Notes under the pieces: model-generated
What the model was told of the DNA's origin: nothing
The model's input: the letters and a program-made list of their open reading frames with translations, nothing else
Databases searched by the model: none
Program-made: the position numbers and the translations under genes
Shown: positions 9,796 to 18,253 of the stretch, in pieces
How the letters are laid out: every line of letters starts with the position of its first letter
Numbering within the stretch: the stretch's first letter is position 1
NCBI RefSeq assembly: GCF_013394855.1
Contig: NZ_JABMLK010000002.1
Coordinates: 806,001 to 870,000 of the forward strand
Length of the DNA: 64,000 nt
Reading direction: 5' to 3'
From: Limnobaculum xujianqingii
Lineage (GTDB): Bacteria; Pseudomonadota; Gammaproteobacteria; Enterobacterales; Enterobacteriaceae

Positions 9796-10977
9796 TTATG
9801 ATTTCGCTGCTGGTGCGTTTGGTGCATCATCTTTCGATTTTTCTGCATACTCTTTAGCACTGACAGATGCGCCTGGTCTGATCTTCTGTAGGCCCGTTAC
9901 AATCACACGATCGCCAGGCTCAAGGCCTTGGGTTACCAGCCAGTCAGCGCCAATAGCCTGACCGGTAGTAATAACGCGTGATTCAACTTTTTCCTCTTTG
10001 TCGATAACCAGCGTTGTGGCTTCACCACGTTGGTTACGAGTGATTCCCTGTTGAGGAACCAGCATCGCGTTAGGTTTTACCCCTTCGTCAACACGAGCAC
10101 GAACAAACATGCCTGGAAGTAGTTGATTGTTTGGGTTCGGGAAAACAGCACGCATGGTAATAGAGCCAGTGGTTTCATCAACAGTGACGTCTTCAAACTC
10201 CAGAGTGCCTTTTTCCTTATAGACGCTACCGTTATCAAAAACCAGACTTACCGCTGCTTTGCTTTCCTTTTTCAGTGAACCGTCAGCCAGCTCTTGCTTC
10301 ATACGCAAGAAATCATTGCTGGATTGGGTGACATCAACATAAATAGGGTCTAGCTGTTGTACGGTTGCCAGAGCATTTGCCTGATTTGCATTAACCAATG
10401 CACCTTCGGTGACGCTGGATTTGCCAATCAAACCGCTGATAGGGGACATCACCTTAGTGTATTCCAGGTTGATGCGGGCGGTTTCCACTGCAGCTTTTGC
10501 TGCCTGTACGCTGGCTTCGCCCTGACGTGCATTAGCTACGGCAGTATCGTAGTCCTGGCGGCTAACAAAGTTATTTTTCAGCAGTGGTTGATAGCGTTTC
10601 ACCGTTAAACGTGTCAGGGTCGCGTTAGCTTCTGCTTTAGCCAGATCGGCAACGGCACTGTTATAAGTCGCCTGATAGGTTGCCGGATCGATTTGATAAA
10701 GAGAATCGCTCTCTTTGATCATGCTGCCTTCAGTAAACTGACGTTTAAGTATAATTCCGCTTACCTGAGGGCGTACTTCTGCAATACGGAAAGCAGATGT
10801 TCGACCAGGAAGCTCAGTAGTGATATTGATTGGTTGTGTTTTTACCTTTACAAATTCAACTTCTGGAGCTGCGTGTTGGGCGCCCGCGTCGGATTTATTA
10901 TCGCATCCTACGAGTACTAAACCGCTTGAAAGCATTAGCACCGCTGCCAGAGGCATCACCCCTCTGTTTCTACTCAT
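9796..10977 (-). CDS. acrA: AcrA, periplasmic membrane-fusion lipoprotein
   Basis: A 393-residue protein with a lipoprotein signal (lipobox LVGC, Cys at residue 25). It then shows the membrane-fusion order of beta-barrel, lipoyl and coiled-coil hairpin segments: the lipoyl halves include RQFTEGSMIKESDSLYQID and SPISGLIGKSSVTEG, flanking a helical hairpin of about 70 residues. It bridges AcrB and TolC. It is the first gene of acrAB and is divergent from acrR, with the AcrR operator and promoter in between. Confidence 0.97.
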   Translation of the reverse strand: MSRNRGVMPLAAVLMLSSGLVLVGCDNKSDAGAQHAAPEVEFVKVKTQPINITTELPGRTSAFRIAEVRPQVSGIILKRQFTEGSMIKESDSLYQIDPATYQATYNSAVADLAKAEANATLTRLTVKRYQPLLKNNFVSRQDYDTAVANARQGEASVQAAKAAVETARINLEYTKVMSPISGLIGKSSVTEGALVNANQANALATVQQLDPIYVDVTQSSNDFLRMKQELADGSLKKESKAAVSLVFDNGSVYKEKGTLEFEDVTVDETTGSITMRAVFPNPNNQLLPGMFVRARVDEGVKPNAMLVPQQGITRNQRGEATTLVIDKEEKVESRVITTGQAIGADWLVTQGLEPGDRVIVTGLQKIRPGASVSAKEYAEKSKDDAPNAPAAKS

Positions 10978-11067
10978 AGATCAACCTCAACTCAATATTT
11001 CAATATCAGTTACCGTTATAGTTAAACTCAGGTAACCACACGGTTATTCTCAAAAATTTAGTGTGCT

Positions 11068-11096
11068 ATAATACAAACATTCATGTATGTATGTAA
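11068..11096 (-). promoter_or_regulatory. acrAB promoter
   Basis: On the minus strand, -35 TTACAT (11096-11091), a 17-base spacer and -10 TATTAT (11073-11068) lie where the E. coli acrAB promoter does. Their spacer is the AcrR operator. The expected transcript start is near 11061, leaving about 85 bases before the acrA start codon. Confidence 0.7.
11072..11095. promoter_or_regulatory. AcrR operator
   Basis: This 24-base imperfect inverted repeat (TACAAACATT, CATG, TATGTATGTA) differs from my memory of the E. coli AcrR operator at only four positions. It covers the acrAB promoter spacer in the acrA-acrR intergenic region and also touches a TATAAT (11067-11072) that may serve acrR. AcrR binding here would repress both operons. 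Confidence 0.8.
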
Positions 11097-11134
11097 GTAA
11101 TTACACAACACACCGCACATAAAGCATAAAAATT

Positions 11135-11776
11135 ATGGGCCGCAAAACTAAGCAACAATCCCTGGAAACCCGTCAGCATATTCTTGATGCCGCCATGCAG
11201 GAATTTGCCCGGCGGGGAGTATCCAGTACATCGCTGAATGATATAGCCCTGGCGGCAGGAGTGACGCGGGGTGCTATTTACTGGCATTTCAAAAATAAGG
11301 TCGATATTTTCAATGCAATGTGGACTCAAATAGAGTCTAGCATTGATGACGTAGTGCTGCGATACAGAAATGAATTTCCCTCTGAACCGCTGTTAGCATT
11401 ACGTCATACACTTATTTTTGTTCTCCAGGCGACTGTAACGGATCCTCGCAGAAGAACTTTACTGGGTATATTATTTCATAAGTGTGAGTTTGTCGGAGAA
11501 TTGCTCTCATTACAACAAATTCATCAATCTTTATACCTTGAAAATTATGAAAGAATTGAGAAAGATCTGCGATTGTGCGTTCAGCATAAACAATTGGATG
11601 AACAGCTGGATATCAGCCTTGCAGCCATCACTTTACGGGCATATATTTGTGGTCTGATTGAGAACTGGCTTTTTATGCCGGAATCTTATTCATTAGAACA
11701 GGAAGCCCCACGGCTAGTAGATGCTTTTATTGACTTAATGAAACATAGCCCCTCGTTAAAGAAAGAGTGTTTTTAG
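11135..11776 (+). CDS. acrR: AcrR, TetR-family repressor of acrAB
   Basis: A 213-residue TetR-family protein. The N-terminal helix-turn-helix contains GVTRGAIYWHFKNK, nearly identical to E. coli AcrR, and the start MGRKTKQQSLETRQHILD aligns with it. The C-terminal ligand domain keeps the HKCEFVGE region. It represses acrAB and its own gene until drug ligands bind. It is divergent from acrA with the operator in between. In E. coli, mscK follows acrR; here ychN follows. Confidence 0.96.
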   Translation: MGRKTKQQSLETRQHILDAAMQEFARRGVSSTSLNDIALAAGVTRGAIYWHFKNKVDIFNAMWTQIESSIDDVVLRYRNEFPSEPLLALRHTLIFVLQATVTDPRRRTLLGILFHKCEFVGELLSLQQIHQSLYLENYERIEKDLRLCVQHKQLDEQLDISLAAITLRAYICGLIENWLFMPESYSLEQEAPRLVDAFIDLMKHSPSLKKECF

Positions 11777-11813
11777 CCTCAGGGTGAGTTTATCCCATCA
11801 CAGGAAATAACAG

Positions 11814-12167
11814 ATGCAACGTATACTGGTTATCGCTAATGGCGCGCCTTATGGCAGCGAACTCTTATTTAATGCTTTACGCCTGTCTATCGCTATTCGC
11901 GAGCAGTCGCCAGATTGTGAATTAAAACTATTCCTGATGTCAGACGCGGTTAGCGCCGGAATTCGCGGTCAGAAACCTCATGAAGGTTATAATCTTCAGC
12001 AAATGCTGGAGATCCTGACGGCTCAAAACGTCGAAGTGAAATTATGTAAAACTTGCACTGACGGTCGTGGTATCAGCCAGTTACCTCTGATTGAGGGGGT
12101 AGAGATAGGTACATTAGTCGAGCTGGCCCAGTGGACACTGGCAGCAGATAAAGTGCTGACATTCTGA
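11814..12167 (+). CDS. ychN: YchN, DsrE/F-like sulfur-relay family protein
   Basis: At 117 residues it is close to identical in pattern to E. coli YchN: it begins MQRILVIANGAPYGSE and ends VELAQWTLAADKVLTF. The CKTC motif (about residues 79-82) carries the conserved cysteines of this DsrE/DsrF-like hexameric family, whose members transfer or bind sulfane sulfur. YchN itself has no firmly established role. In E. coli this gene is elsewhere on the chromosome; here it follows acrR by 37 bases. Confidence 0.9.
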   Translation: MQRILVIANGAPYGSELLFNALRLSIAIREQSPDCELKLFLMSDAVSAGIRGQKPHEGYNLQQMLEILTAQNVEVKLCKTCTDGRGISQLPLIEGVEIGTLVELAQWTLAADKVLTF

Positions 12168-12201
12168 TGAGTGATATCATTTATCAGAACGGGTCTAATT
12201 A

Positions 12202-12738
12202 ATGACCCATTCCCGTTCTGTTTTTCGTTCTTCGCCAGTGGCATTCATCCTCTTACTATTGATGCTGGTAGGGATTTTGCCGTTGTTAAGTCAGGTACTG
12301 GCTTATTTTTGCCTGTTACTGATGGATTCCAGCGCCTGGTTTAGTCGTGACTTAGTACTGAGTGAAGGATTTACCATTAGCCGGGTAAGCCTGCTTCAAA
12401 TAACTCGCTGGTTTTGTCTGGCGGTTTTTTGTCTGGGATTATTGGCGATGGGGCATGTTTATGGCCGCTATATGCCTTTACCCCGGCAGCGGTTATGGCG
12501 TTATATTCTTTTTTTACTTTTTATTCTCTACGCACAGGTCGTTTGCACGCTGGTGTTATCGGCAGGCGGAGAACCGATTCTTGGTTACCAGCCCTATGAT
12601 TTTGCTTTGCTGGTCTGTTTTTCTTTTCATTGGGTAGCCCCTTACCTGAAAGAGCCGCAATGGTTGCCGGTGTTAATCATGCTAACTTACACTCTGTTTA
12701 GTGCGGGAGTATTTACTGCCCATCAGCAAAATAAGTAA
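12202..12738 (+). CDS. unrecognised inner-membrane protein
   Basis: A 178-residue protein with about five hydrophobic stretches (roughly residues 12-35, 66-85, 98-118, 128-145 and 152-170), short loops and no signal-peptide cleavage site. I do not recognise the family. It follows ychN by 34 bases on the same strand, at the place where E. coli has mscK, but it is far too short to be MscK. Possible roles include a small transporter subunit or an envelope protein; neither can be chosen from sequence. Confidence 0.6.
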   Translation: MTHSRSVFRSSPVAFILLLLMLVGILPLLSQVLAYFCLLLMDSSAWFSRDLVLSEGFTISRVSLLQITRWFCLAVFCLGLLAMGHVYGRYMPLPRQRLWRYILFLLFILYAQVVCTLVLSAGGEPILGYQPYDFALLVCFSFHWVAPYLKEPQWLPVLIMLTYTLFSAGVFTAHQQNK

Positions 12739-12749
12739 TACGGGCAATT

Positions 12750-12908
12750 TCAGTCATGCAGCTGTTCTTGTTCTGCTTTACGTAAAAAGTCCTGTTCAAC
12801 AATTTTCAGTGCAGCCAATACGGTTTTTGCATCAATTTGGTTGCTCTCCAGCAGATAAATAAGGTCGACAGCCAGCTTGACCTCTTCAGGAGCTTGTTCC
12901 AGTGACAT
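12750..12908 (-). CDS. ybaM: YbaM, DUF2496 small protein
   Basis: A 52-residue frame on the minus strand beginning [20 protein letters not shown] and ending EQEQLHD. It matches E. coli YbaM ([20 protein letters not shown]) nearly residue for residue at the N-terminus. The function is not known. In E. coli it sits next to priC in the same orientation; here the two are separated by a two-component system and a VWA protein gene. Its 3' end lies 12 bases past the stop of the convergent membrane protein gene. Confidence 0.9.
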   Translation of the reverse strand: MSLEQAPEEVKLAVDLIYLLESNQIDAKTVLAALKIVEQDFLRKAEQEQLHD

Positions 12909-12970
12909 CGATAAACGCCTCGGATAAGAGTTAATGGTGTTGCTATTGTAGCGACTTTTTCTACAGTCAG

Positions 12971-13654
12971 TTATTCCTGATATCGATAACCGGTACCGTG
13001 TATGGTTTTAATCAGTATGGGAGTAACCGGATCTAACTCAATAAGTTTACGCAACTTAGATACGTGCTGGTCGAGCGTGCGGCTGTTAGGCAAATGGTCA
13101 TATCCCCAGGCACAATCAAACAGCATATCGCGAGTGACAACTTGATTTTTGTGCTGCCACAGGCACATCAGAATTTTAATTTCACGCAGCGATAACTCAA
13201 TGATCTGTTGTCCGCGTTTGGCGCAGAGTTCTGCCGGAGATACCTGCAGATCGCCAAATTGAAACATTTGATCGGGTGAGTTTTGTTTGGCTTTCAGGCA
13301 GCGGCGAGCAATGGTTTTAATTCTGGCGCGTACTTCATGAATACCAAAAGGCTTATTAATATAATCATCAGCACCCAGTTCCAGACCCAATACTTTGTCG
13401 ATCTCCTCTCCTTTGGCAGAAAGAAAGACGATTGGCGTATGTTCATCACTTTTTCTGATTTCTTTGCACACCGAGTAGCCATCCAGCTCTGGCATCATAA
13501 TATCCAGAATAATGAAGTCAGGTTGCTCTTGTTGATATTTCATTAATGCAACTTTACCGTTTTCAGCGGTAATAATGCTGTAGCCTTCGCGGGAGAGCAT
13601 ATCGCTCAATCCATTGCGAATATGAACGTCGTCTTCAGCAATTAAAATTTTCAT
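12971..13654 (-). CDS. OmpR-family response regulator
   Basis: A 227-residue protein with a receiver domain (acidic pocket EDD at 7-9, phospho-acceptor D51 in [14 protein letters not shown], switch and lysine region INKPFG) and a C-terminal OmpR/PhoB winged helix ([21 protein letters not shown], ending [13 protein letters not shown]). Its gene lies 34 bases downstream of the sensor kinase gene on the same strand, so the two form a cognate pair. It is not one of the standard E. coli systems as far as I can tell. The linked VWA gene is a likely target, by position only. Confidence 0.92.
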   Translation of the reverse strand: MKILIAEDDVHIRNGLSDMLSREGYSIITAENGKVALMKYQQEQPDFIILDIMMPELDGYSVCKEIRKSDEHTPIVFLSAKGEEIDKVLGLELGADDYINKPFGIHEVRARIKTIARRCLKAKQNSPDQMFQFGDLQVSPAELCAKRGQQIIELSLREIKILMCLWQHKNQVVTRDMLFDCAWGYDHLPNSRTLDQHVSKLRKLIELDPVTPILIKTIHGTGYRYQE

Positions 13655-13688
13655 GGTTATTTATCCGTATTATGTTGCCCGTTGCTTT

Positions 13689-15185
13689 TCAGGTACGCGG
13701 AATACATAAAGTAAATTCCAGTCCGCTATCACAATTTTCAGCTATCAGGGTGCCAGACAAGCTCTGAGCCAACTGAAGTGCGATCGTCAGGCCAATACCG
13801 GTTCCGGTAACCCCTTCGGTAATCTCTGATTTCACTCGATAGAACGGCTGGAAGATATGTTTCAGCTCTTTGTCAGACAGGCCTTTGCCATAATCCCGCA
13901 CGCGGATATAAATACTTTCATCATCCTGGCTGGCACTGAGCTGGACTTTCTTGCCTTCGGCGGCATACTTTTCCGCATTGCTAAGCAGATTGCTGATGAT
14001 TTGCGTGATCCGGTCAATATCGCTGTGGGTATTCAGGTGTCCTTCAACCGTCAAGGCCAGATGAATTCCTTTTGCCTCAAATACTGGCGTGAAGATAGTA
14101 TGAATTTGTGCCAGTAACTGGTTGATATCCACCGGCTGTAGATTGATTTTCGGTGATTTGGTAAACGTCAGCACATTTTGGATCAGGCGTGACAGGCGTC
14201 GGCTTTCACTGATGATCACTTCCAGATAGTGAGTATTTTGACTATCTTCTTCCTGCTCCATCTCTTTAAGCATTTCTGCGTACAATGTGATATTGGTGAG
14301 CGGAGTTTTAAGTTCGTGGGATACTTGACTGACAAAACTAACCTGTTGACTGGCCAGACGGGTTGCCCGGTTAAATTCACGATACAGCGATAACGCAATA
14401 GCACCTACCGCCAGAATGGCGATAGCTAACAGACCAATGGTGAAATAATAGAGTGAGTAGTTACTGTTGTTACTGGCGTAATAGTCAATCTTCCAGGCAT
14501 GAAGCGGGAAGGGCAGTGCCTGATTATAAGTTGGCTGTTTGGTTTTATCATAAGCACGGGTCAGTGACTGATACAGCACCTGACCGTTATCGGAGATCAC
14601 CAGACTGTCTGGCTCATAGTTGAAATCGATGCTGGAAACGATATCTGACAGCAATTTTACATAGGACAGTTTAAACCCGATAGTTCGGTCGTTGAGGCTA
14701 TGCCAGTAAATCAGTACCGGTTGTTGTTGCTCTTGCATCACATACCAGCCGGAATCAGGTCGTTTATCGTCAGACTGATGCTGTTTAGCGATAAGAATGG
14801 CCGGATCCTGAATAATCGGTGTGATTAGCTCAATAAAACGGGATTCTTTTTGATTTAGCGGGTTGTAGGCATCCGGAAATACCAGTTTGTTATGTTCCAA
14901 TACAAACAGTGCTTCAATATCACTATCCTGAGCAATCAGCGTATTGAGCGACAGTGGGTCCAGTTTCAGGTAGGCCAGAATGGCACTAAAGCGAATTTGT
15001 TTTTGTCCCAACTGCTGCAAAATGAAATCCTGAGTTTGCGCTACCCGGGTTTTCGCCAGTTGTTGGGTTTGGTATTCATTTAAGGTACTTTCCTGTGACA
15101 GAGTACGGTATCCAAAATAGCCAATCAGTCCAATAATCAGGACAGTGACGACCATAAACAGATAAAGAAACTTTTTAGATTTCAT
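13689..15185 (-). CDS. sensor histidine kinase
   Basis: A 498-residue protein. Membrane segments at about 7-25 and 244-266 flank a periplasmic sensor region of about 215 residues. The HisKA domain has the phospho-acceptor H290 (SQVSHELKTPLTNI), followed by an HATPase domain with N, G1 and G2 boxes (ISNLLSNAEKYA, VRDYGKGLSD, GVTGTGIGLTIA). The signal is unknown. It is co-directional with its response regulator and downstream of the VWA gene, separated from that gene by a repeat-bearing gap of 330 bases. Confidence 0.92.
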   Translation of the reverse strand: MKSKKFLYLFMVVTVLIIGLIGYFGYRTLSQESTLNEYQTQQLAKTRVAQTQDFILQQLGQKQIRFSAILAYLKLDPLSLNTLIAQDSDIEALFVLEHNKLVFPDAYNPLNQKESRFIELITPIIQDPAILIAKQHQSDDKRPDSGWYVMQEQQQPVLIYWHSLNDRTIGFKLSYVKLLSDIVSSIDFNYEPDSLVISDNGQVLYQSLTRAYDKTKQPTYNQALPFPLHAWKIDYYASNNSNYSLYYFTIGLLAIAILAVGAIALSLYREFNRATRLASQQVSFVSQVSHELKTPLTNITLYAEMLKEMEQEEDSQNTHYLEVIISESRRLSRLIQNVLTFTKSPKINLQPVDINQLLAQIHTIFTPVFEAKGIHLALTVEGHLNTHSDIDRITQIISNLLSNAEKYAAEGKKVQLSASQDDESIYIRVRDYGKGLSDKELKHIFQPFYRVKSEITEGVTGTGIGLTIALQLAQSLSGTLIAENCDSGLEFTLCIPRT

Positions 15186-15212
15186 TCCATACCCAATTAT
15201 TTAATTGATAAA

Positions 15213-15239
15213 CCTGAGATTAGATTACCTAATCTCAGG
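15213..15239. repeat. 11-bp-stem hairpin, first of a near-identical pair
   Basis: Stem 15213-15223 pairs with 15229-15239 around the loop ATTAC. The inner 21 bases (15216-15236) recur exactly at 15478-15498, so the two hairpins bracket the intervening family A repeat. Confidence 0.75.
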
Positions 15240-15272
15240 CTGCTGATAAACCAAATAAATTAGCACCTACTC

Positions 15273-15430
15273 ATATTCCGACCGTAAAAACAAAGTGCTT
15301 ATATCTGCATCGGTAATGGTCGGTAAACCATCGGTACTTAGCTGTGGAGTGCGTCGGGCCTAAGCTGCCTACGGGCACTTCGTTGGCTTACGCCAAGTCG
15401 ACCCCCACGGCACCTTCTCCCTCCGATTGA
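15273..15430 (+). repeat. intergenic repeat family A, copy 1
   Basis: About 158 bases that share blocks with 49950-50140 and the complement of 63604-63771. They include a stem CCGACC/GGTCGG (15278-15283 with 15318-15323) around the loop block AAGTGCTTATAT, then GGGCACTTCGTTGGCTTACG and CCAAGTCGACCCCCACG. It lies in the gap between the VWA and sensor kinase genes and points against both of them. Together with its flanking hairpins it fills this 330-base gap, and I see no gene in it. Confidence 0.85.
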
Positions 15431-15475
15431 CTATCTTAAGGTACAAAACTCAACCAACAGACTTTGTAATCAATT

Positions 15476-15498
15476 GGAGATTAGATTACCTAATCTCC
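15476..15498 (-). terminator. hairpin after the VWA gene, second of the pair
   Basis: Stem 15476-15484 pairs with 15490-15498 around ATTAC, starting 18 bases beyond the VWA stop codon. Its core is identical to the hairpin at 15216-15236. There is no T-run, so the terminator role is tentative. Confidence 0.5.
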
Positions 15499-15515
15499 GG
15501 TGAAAAAAGTGTTAC

Positions 15516-16859
15516 TTAGTTTTTAGATTGCTGTTTTTGTGTCTTATAGGTGCTCTCTTTCATACTCTTACGGGAAACTGCTTCAGACTTGCTATCTAAA
15601 TCTTCAGATAGCTTTTTATTCTCAACCGCACCTCCGCTGGCTTTAGCTCTGGCTGACGGGCTGCTGACAGAACTGGATAATGCGTCCAGAGTAGAGGCGT
15701 TTTGTTGAATAATTCTGTTAGCTTCGTCTTTTTTGCCTTCATCCAGTAATTTAATCGCTTTCTCATTTTCAAGGTTGGCTTTTTGAATTGCCGAGTCAAC
15801 CACGATCTCTTCCTGAACCGCTTGCTTCACTGCCTGTTCTGATTTGCTGTAAGCAATATCGATACGGTTTTCCAGATTATCTTTTTTGCTGGTTTGTAAG
15901 TTGTCGTAGCTGATAACCACATCGGCTAATGGCTTCTTCTCATTCTCTTTGCCTTTAGGCGGAATAACTTCTAGCAGGACATATTTTTCCTGATTGGAGT
16001 ACAGCTGGTTCATTTTGACCGTAACGTTATTGCCTTTAATATCACCTTCACGGCCCAGTAGACGAACTGGTTTAACGCCGTCTTGCAGACGAATGGTGAC
16101 AGTCACTTCCTGAGCAACAACCGACATGACATCTTTAAATTCACGCACAAATGCAGCTTCCAGATCGGCCGATTTCTCAACAAAAGCATGGTTGCCATCA
16201 CTATAGCTGGCCAGAGCGGTCATCAGATCTTCGTTATAGCTGGCTCCTAAACCAATGGTAGTAACGGCGATACCTTGTTTAGCCGCAACAATACCTAAGT
16301 CCGCCAGCTCTTTGGTGCTGCTTGGCCCTACGTTAGCCTGACCATCAGACAGCAGAATAATACGGTTTACCTGATCTTTTTTATGGAACTTGTTAACTTC
16401 TTTAATGCCTTTGCTGACGCCGGCAAACAGGGCTGTCCAACCCTGAGGGGTGATTTTGTCATTAATGGTTTTAATCAGCTTTTGCTTGTTATTGGCTTTG
16501 GTAGCTGGGATAACCACATGGGCATCGTTGTCATAGGCAATAATTGAAATGATGTCATCATCTTTTAGCATATTGATTGCCAGTATTGCGGCTTCACGTG
16601 CTTTTTCGATGCGATCGCCGGACATAGACGTAGAGCGGTCAATAACCAATGCCAGATTGATTGGGGTGCGTCTGTCGGTGTCTTGTTTGGTACCCGTCAG
16701 TGAAATCTTCAGATAGTTATGCTCCTGTGAGCCTTCCAGAATAATGGGGGACGACAGTTCACTTTTGGTTATGACATAAGGCGTTGGGGTAATCGATGTG
16801 GCAAAAGCCGAACCGGATAAAAGGGCCAGGGCAGAAAACAGATACTTTATATTCATCAC
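15516..16859 (-). CDS. periplasmic von Willebrand factor A (VWA) domain protein
   Basis: A 447-residue protein with a signal peptide (residues 1-20, ending AFA). Its VWA domain has an intact metal-ion-dependent adhesion site: D74-x-S76-x-S78 in DRSTSMSG, T142 in GWTALFAG and D172 in LLSDGQANVG. A beta-rich domain follows, then a charged helical tail (from about residue 335) and a low-complexity Ser/Lys C-terminus. It has no membrane anchor, so it is predicted to be periplasmic or released. It is co-directional with priC upstream and with the two-component genes downstream. The ligand is unknown. Confidence 0.85.
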   Translation of the reverse strand: MMNIKYLFSALALLSGSAFATSITPTPYVITKSELSSPIILEGSQEHNYLKISLTGTKQDTDRRTPINLALVIDRSTSMSGDRIEKAREAAILAINMLKDDDIISIIAYDNDAHVVIPATKANNKQKLIKTINDKITPQGWTALFAGVSKGIKEVNKFHKKDQVNRIILLSDGQANVGPSSTKELADLGIVAAKQGIAVTTIGLGASYNEDLMTALASYSDGNHAFVEKSADLEAAFVREFKDVMSVVAQEVTVTIRLQDGVKPVRLLGREGDIKGNNVTVKMNQLYSNQEKYVLLEVIPPKGKENEKKPLADVVISYDNLQTSKKDNLENRIDIAYSKSEQAVKQAVQEEIVVDSAIQKANLENEKAIKLLDEGKKDEANRIIQQNASTLDALSSSVSSPSARAKASGGAVENKKLSEDLDSKSEAVSRKSMKESTYKTQKQQSKN

Positions 16860-16968
16860 ATAACTCCTGTAATTGGTGGTGTTCCGTCATTATTGGTGAA
16901 TTAATTTTTGAGTTGTGTGTTTAATGCATAAGAATGTAACAAATTGTAACTTACGCCTGAAGGCGCAA

Positions 16969-17511
16969 TTACAAACCTGATTCCCGACGTTCAATCTGTT
17001 TTTCAATTCGTTTAAGAGCCTGCCGACAACGCATCAAACGACCTTCCAGCGCAGCCAGCTCTTTTTGAATTTGCTGCTGAGCCTGTAAAGTAGTTTGCTG
17101 AATAAGCTGGCTTTCTTTGTCTCTCAACATCTCTTGCAGACGCCGCTCATAGTCCTGATGCTGGGCCAGGGTTTGGTAAATATCGCTGTTGGTTTTTATC
17201 GCCGTAGTATTGCTTTTACGTAGATTGAGGGTTGCCAGTTCACGCTGAAGTGCAGTGATTTGCGCCACGATCCGCTCGGCCAGAAAGGCCACCTGTTCCA
17301 GACGATTTTTATCCACTTCCTGTTTTAGCTGCTGCAAATTTTTCTCTACTTCAGTCAGGTAGTGGCTCAGACGTGAGTCGCGCTGGTTAAAAAGCTGGTC
17401 GTCAAAACGGGGAGGCATCACGCCAGAGGCCGGGGCATCAGCTATGGCCTGAGCCAGTTGCTGTACCTGATGCTGTAAAGCCTGTAATAAAGCGCCGGTG
17501 TTCATAGGCAT
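16969..17511 (-). CDS. priC: PriC, primosomal replication protein N''
   Basis: A 180-residue, mostly helical protein. The blocks ARFDxxLF-like (PPRFDDQLFNQR), VAFLAERIVAQITAL, HQDYERRLQEML and LMRCRQALKRIEKQIER align with E. coli PriC. It takes part in PriA-independent loading of DnaB at stalled forks by remodelling SSB-coated DNA. It keeps the E. coli place upstream of ybaN and apt but is separated from ybaM by about 4 kb of inserted genes. The N-terminus is less conserved, so the start could be at residue 1 or 3. Confidence 0.88.
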   Translation of the reverse strand: MPMNTGALLQALQHQVQQLAQAIADAPASGVMPPRFDDQLFNQRDSRLSHYLTEVEKNLQQLKQEVDKNRLEQVAFLAERIVAQITALQRELATLNLRKSNTTAIKTNSDIYQTLAQHQDYERRLQEMLRDKESQLIQQTTLQAQQQIQKELAALEGRLMRCRQALKRIEKQIERRESGL

Positions 17512-17642
17512 CCCTGATTGGTGTAAGGTGGCAATAATGTTCAGACGATAGTTTTTGCCGGAGATCGTGATGACATCTTATATCAGCGGGCGTTTGAATA
17601 AAAATGGGATAGAGAACTTGGCTGAAATTGCACCGATTGTGC

Positions 17643-17661
17643 GAGAATGACTATCATTACG
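17643..17661 (+). promoter_or_regulatory. candidate Fur box upstream of ybaN
   Basis: GAGAATGACTATCATTACG matches the 19-base Fur consensus at about 14 positions. It lies 60 bases before the ybaN start codon. It was found by eye only, so iron control of ybaN is a hypothesis. Confidence 0.5.
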
Positions 17662-17720
17662 TTGGGGTGAGGGCTATTTTTGATTAGACTAGCTTCAGGG
17701 TTTTCATAACGGGCGGAATT

Positions 17721-18101
17721 ATGTATCGATGGTTTCTTCTCTGCCTTGGCTGGCTGGCGATGGGGTTAGCCTGTCTTGGCGTTATATTACCAGTGTTACC
17801 AACAACTCCCTTTTTACTGTTGGCGGCCTGGTGTTTTGCCCGTTCGTCACCACGTTTTCATGACTGGTTATTGTATCGTTCATGGTTTGGCCCTTATCTA
17901 CGCCACTGGCAGACCTATCGCGGGTTACCTCCGGGAGCGAAGAGTAAAGCGATTTTGTTGATCGTTATTACGTTTGCAGTGTCATTATGGCTGATCTCAT
18001 TGCTGTGGGTTAGAGTGCTGTTACTGGCAATTTTGCTGGTGTTGCTAATATTTATGTTGAGATTGCCGGTTATTGATCCATTGCAGCAAAAAAGTGATTA
18101 A
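17721..18101 (+). CDS. ybaN: YbaN, DUF454 inner-membrane protein
   Basis: A 126-residue protein with three to four membrane segments. The DUF454 signature is clear: LACLGVILPVLPTTPFLLLAAWCFARSSPRFHDWLL, shown here by its parts GVILPVLPTTPFLLL and CFARSSPRF. It keeps its E. coli position between priC and apt. The molecular function is not known. A possible Fur site lies upstream. Confidence 0.92.
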   Translation: MYRWFLLCLGWLAMGLACLGVILPVLPTTPFLLLAAWCFARSSPRFHDWLLYRSWFGPYLRHWQTYRGLPPGAKSKAILLIVITFAVSLWLISLLWVRVLLLAILLVLLIFMLRLPVIDPLQQKSD

Positions 18102-18253
18102 TTCCTTTATTGTGACAACTACCAGTTGCATTTCCTGCGTGCTTTGCATAGATTTGAGCGTTTTTCGCCGCTGTCCCCGCGTTTATTGATGGAAAAATAG
18201 ACCCCGACACCGGCGTTATGGAATAGAACCGTTAGTTAACCGGGTATATATTT

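Noticed and set aside
10820..11035. Plus-strand frame across the acrA 5' end
   Set aside because: It is antisense to the AcrA lipoprotein signal and runs into the acrA leader; no family or ribosome site.
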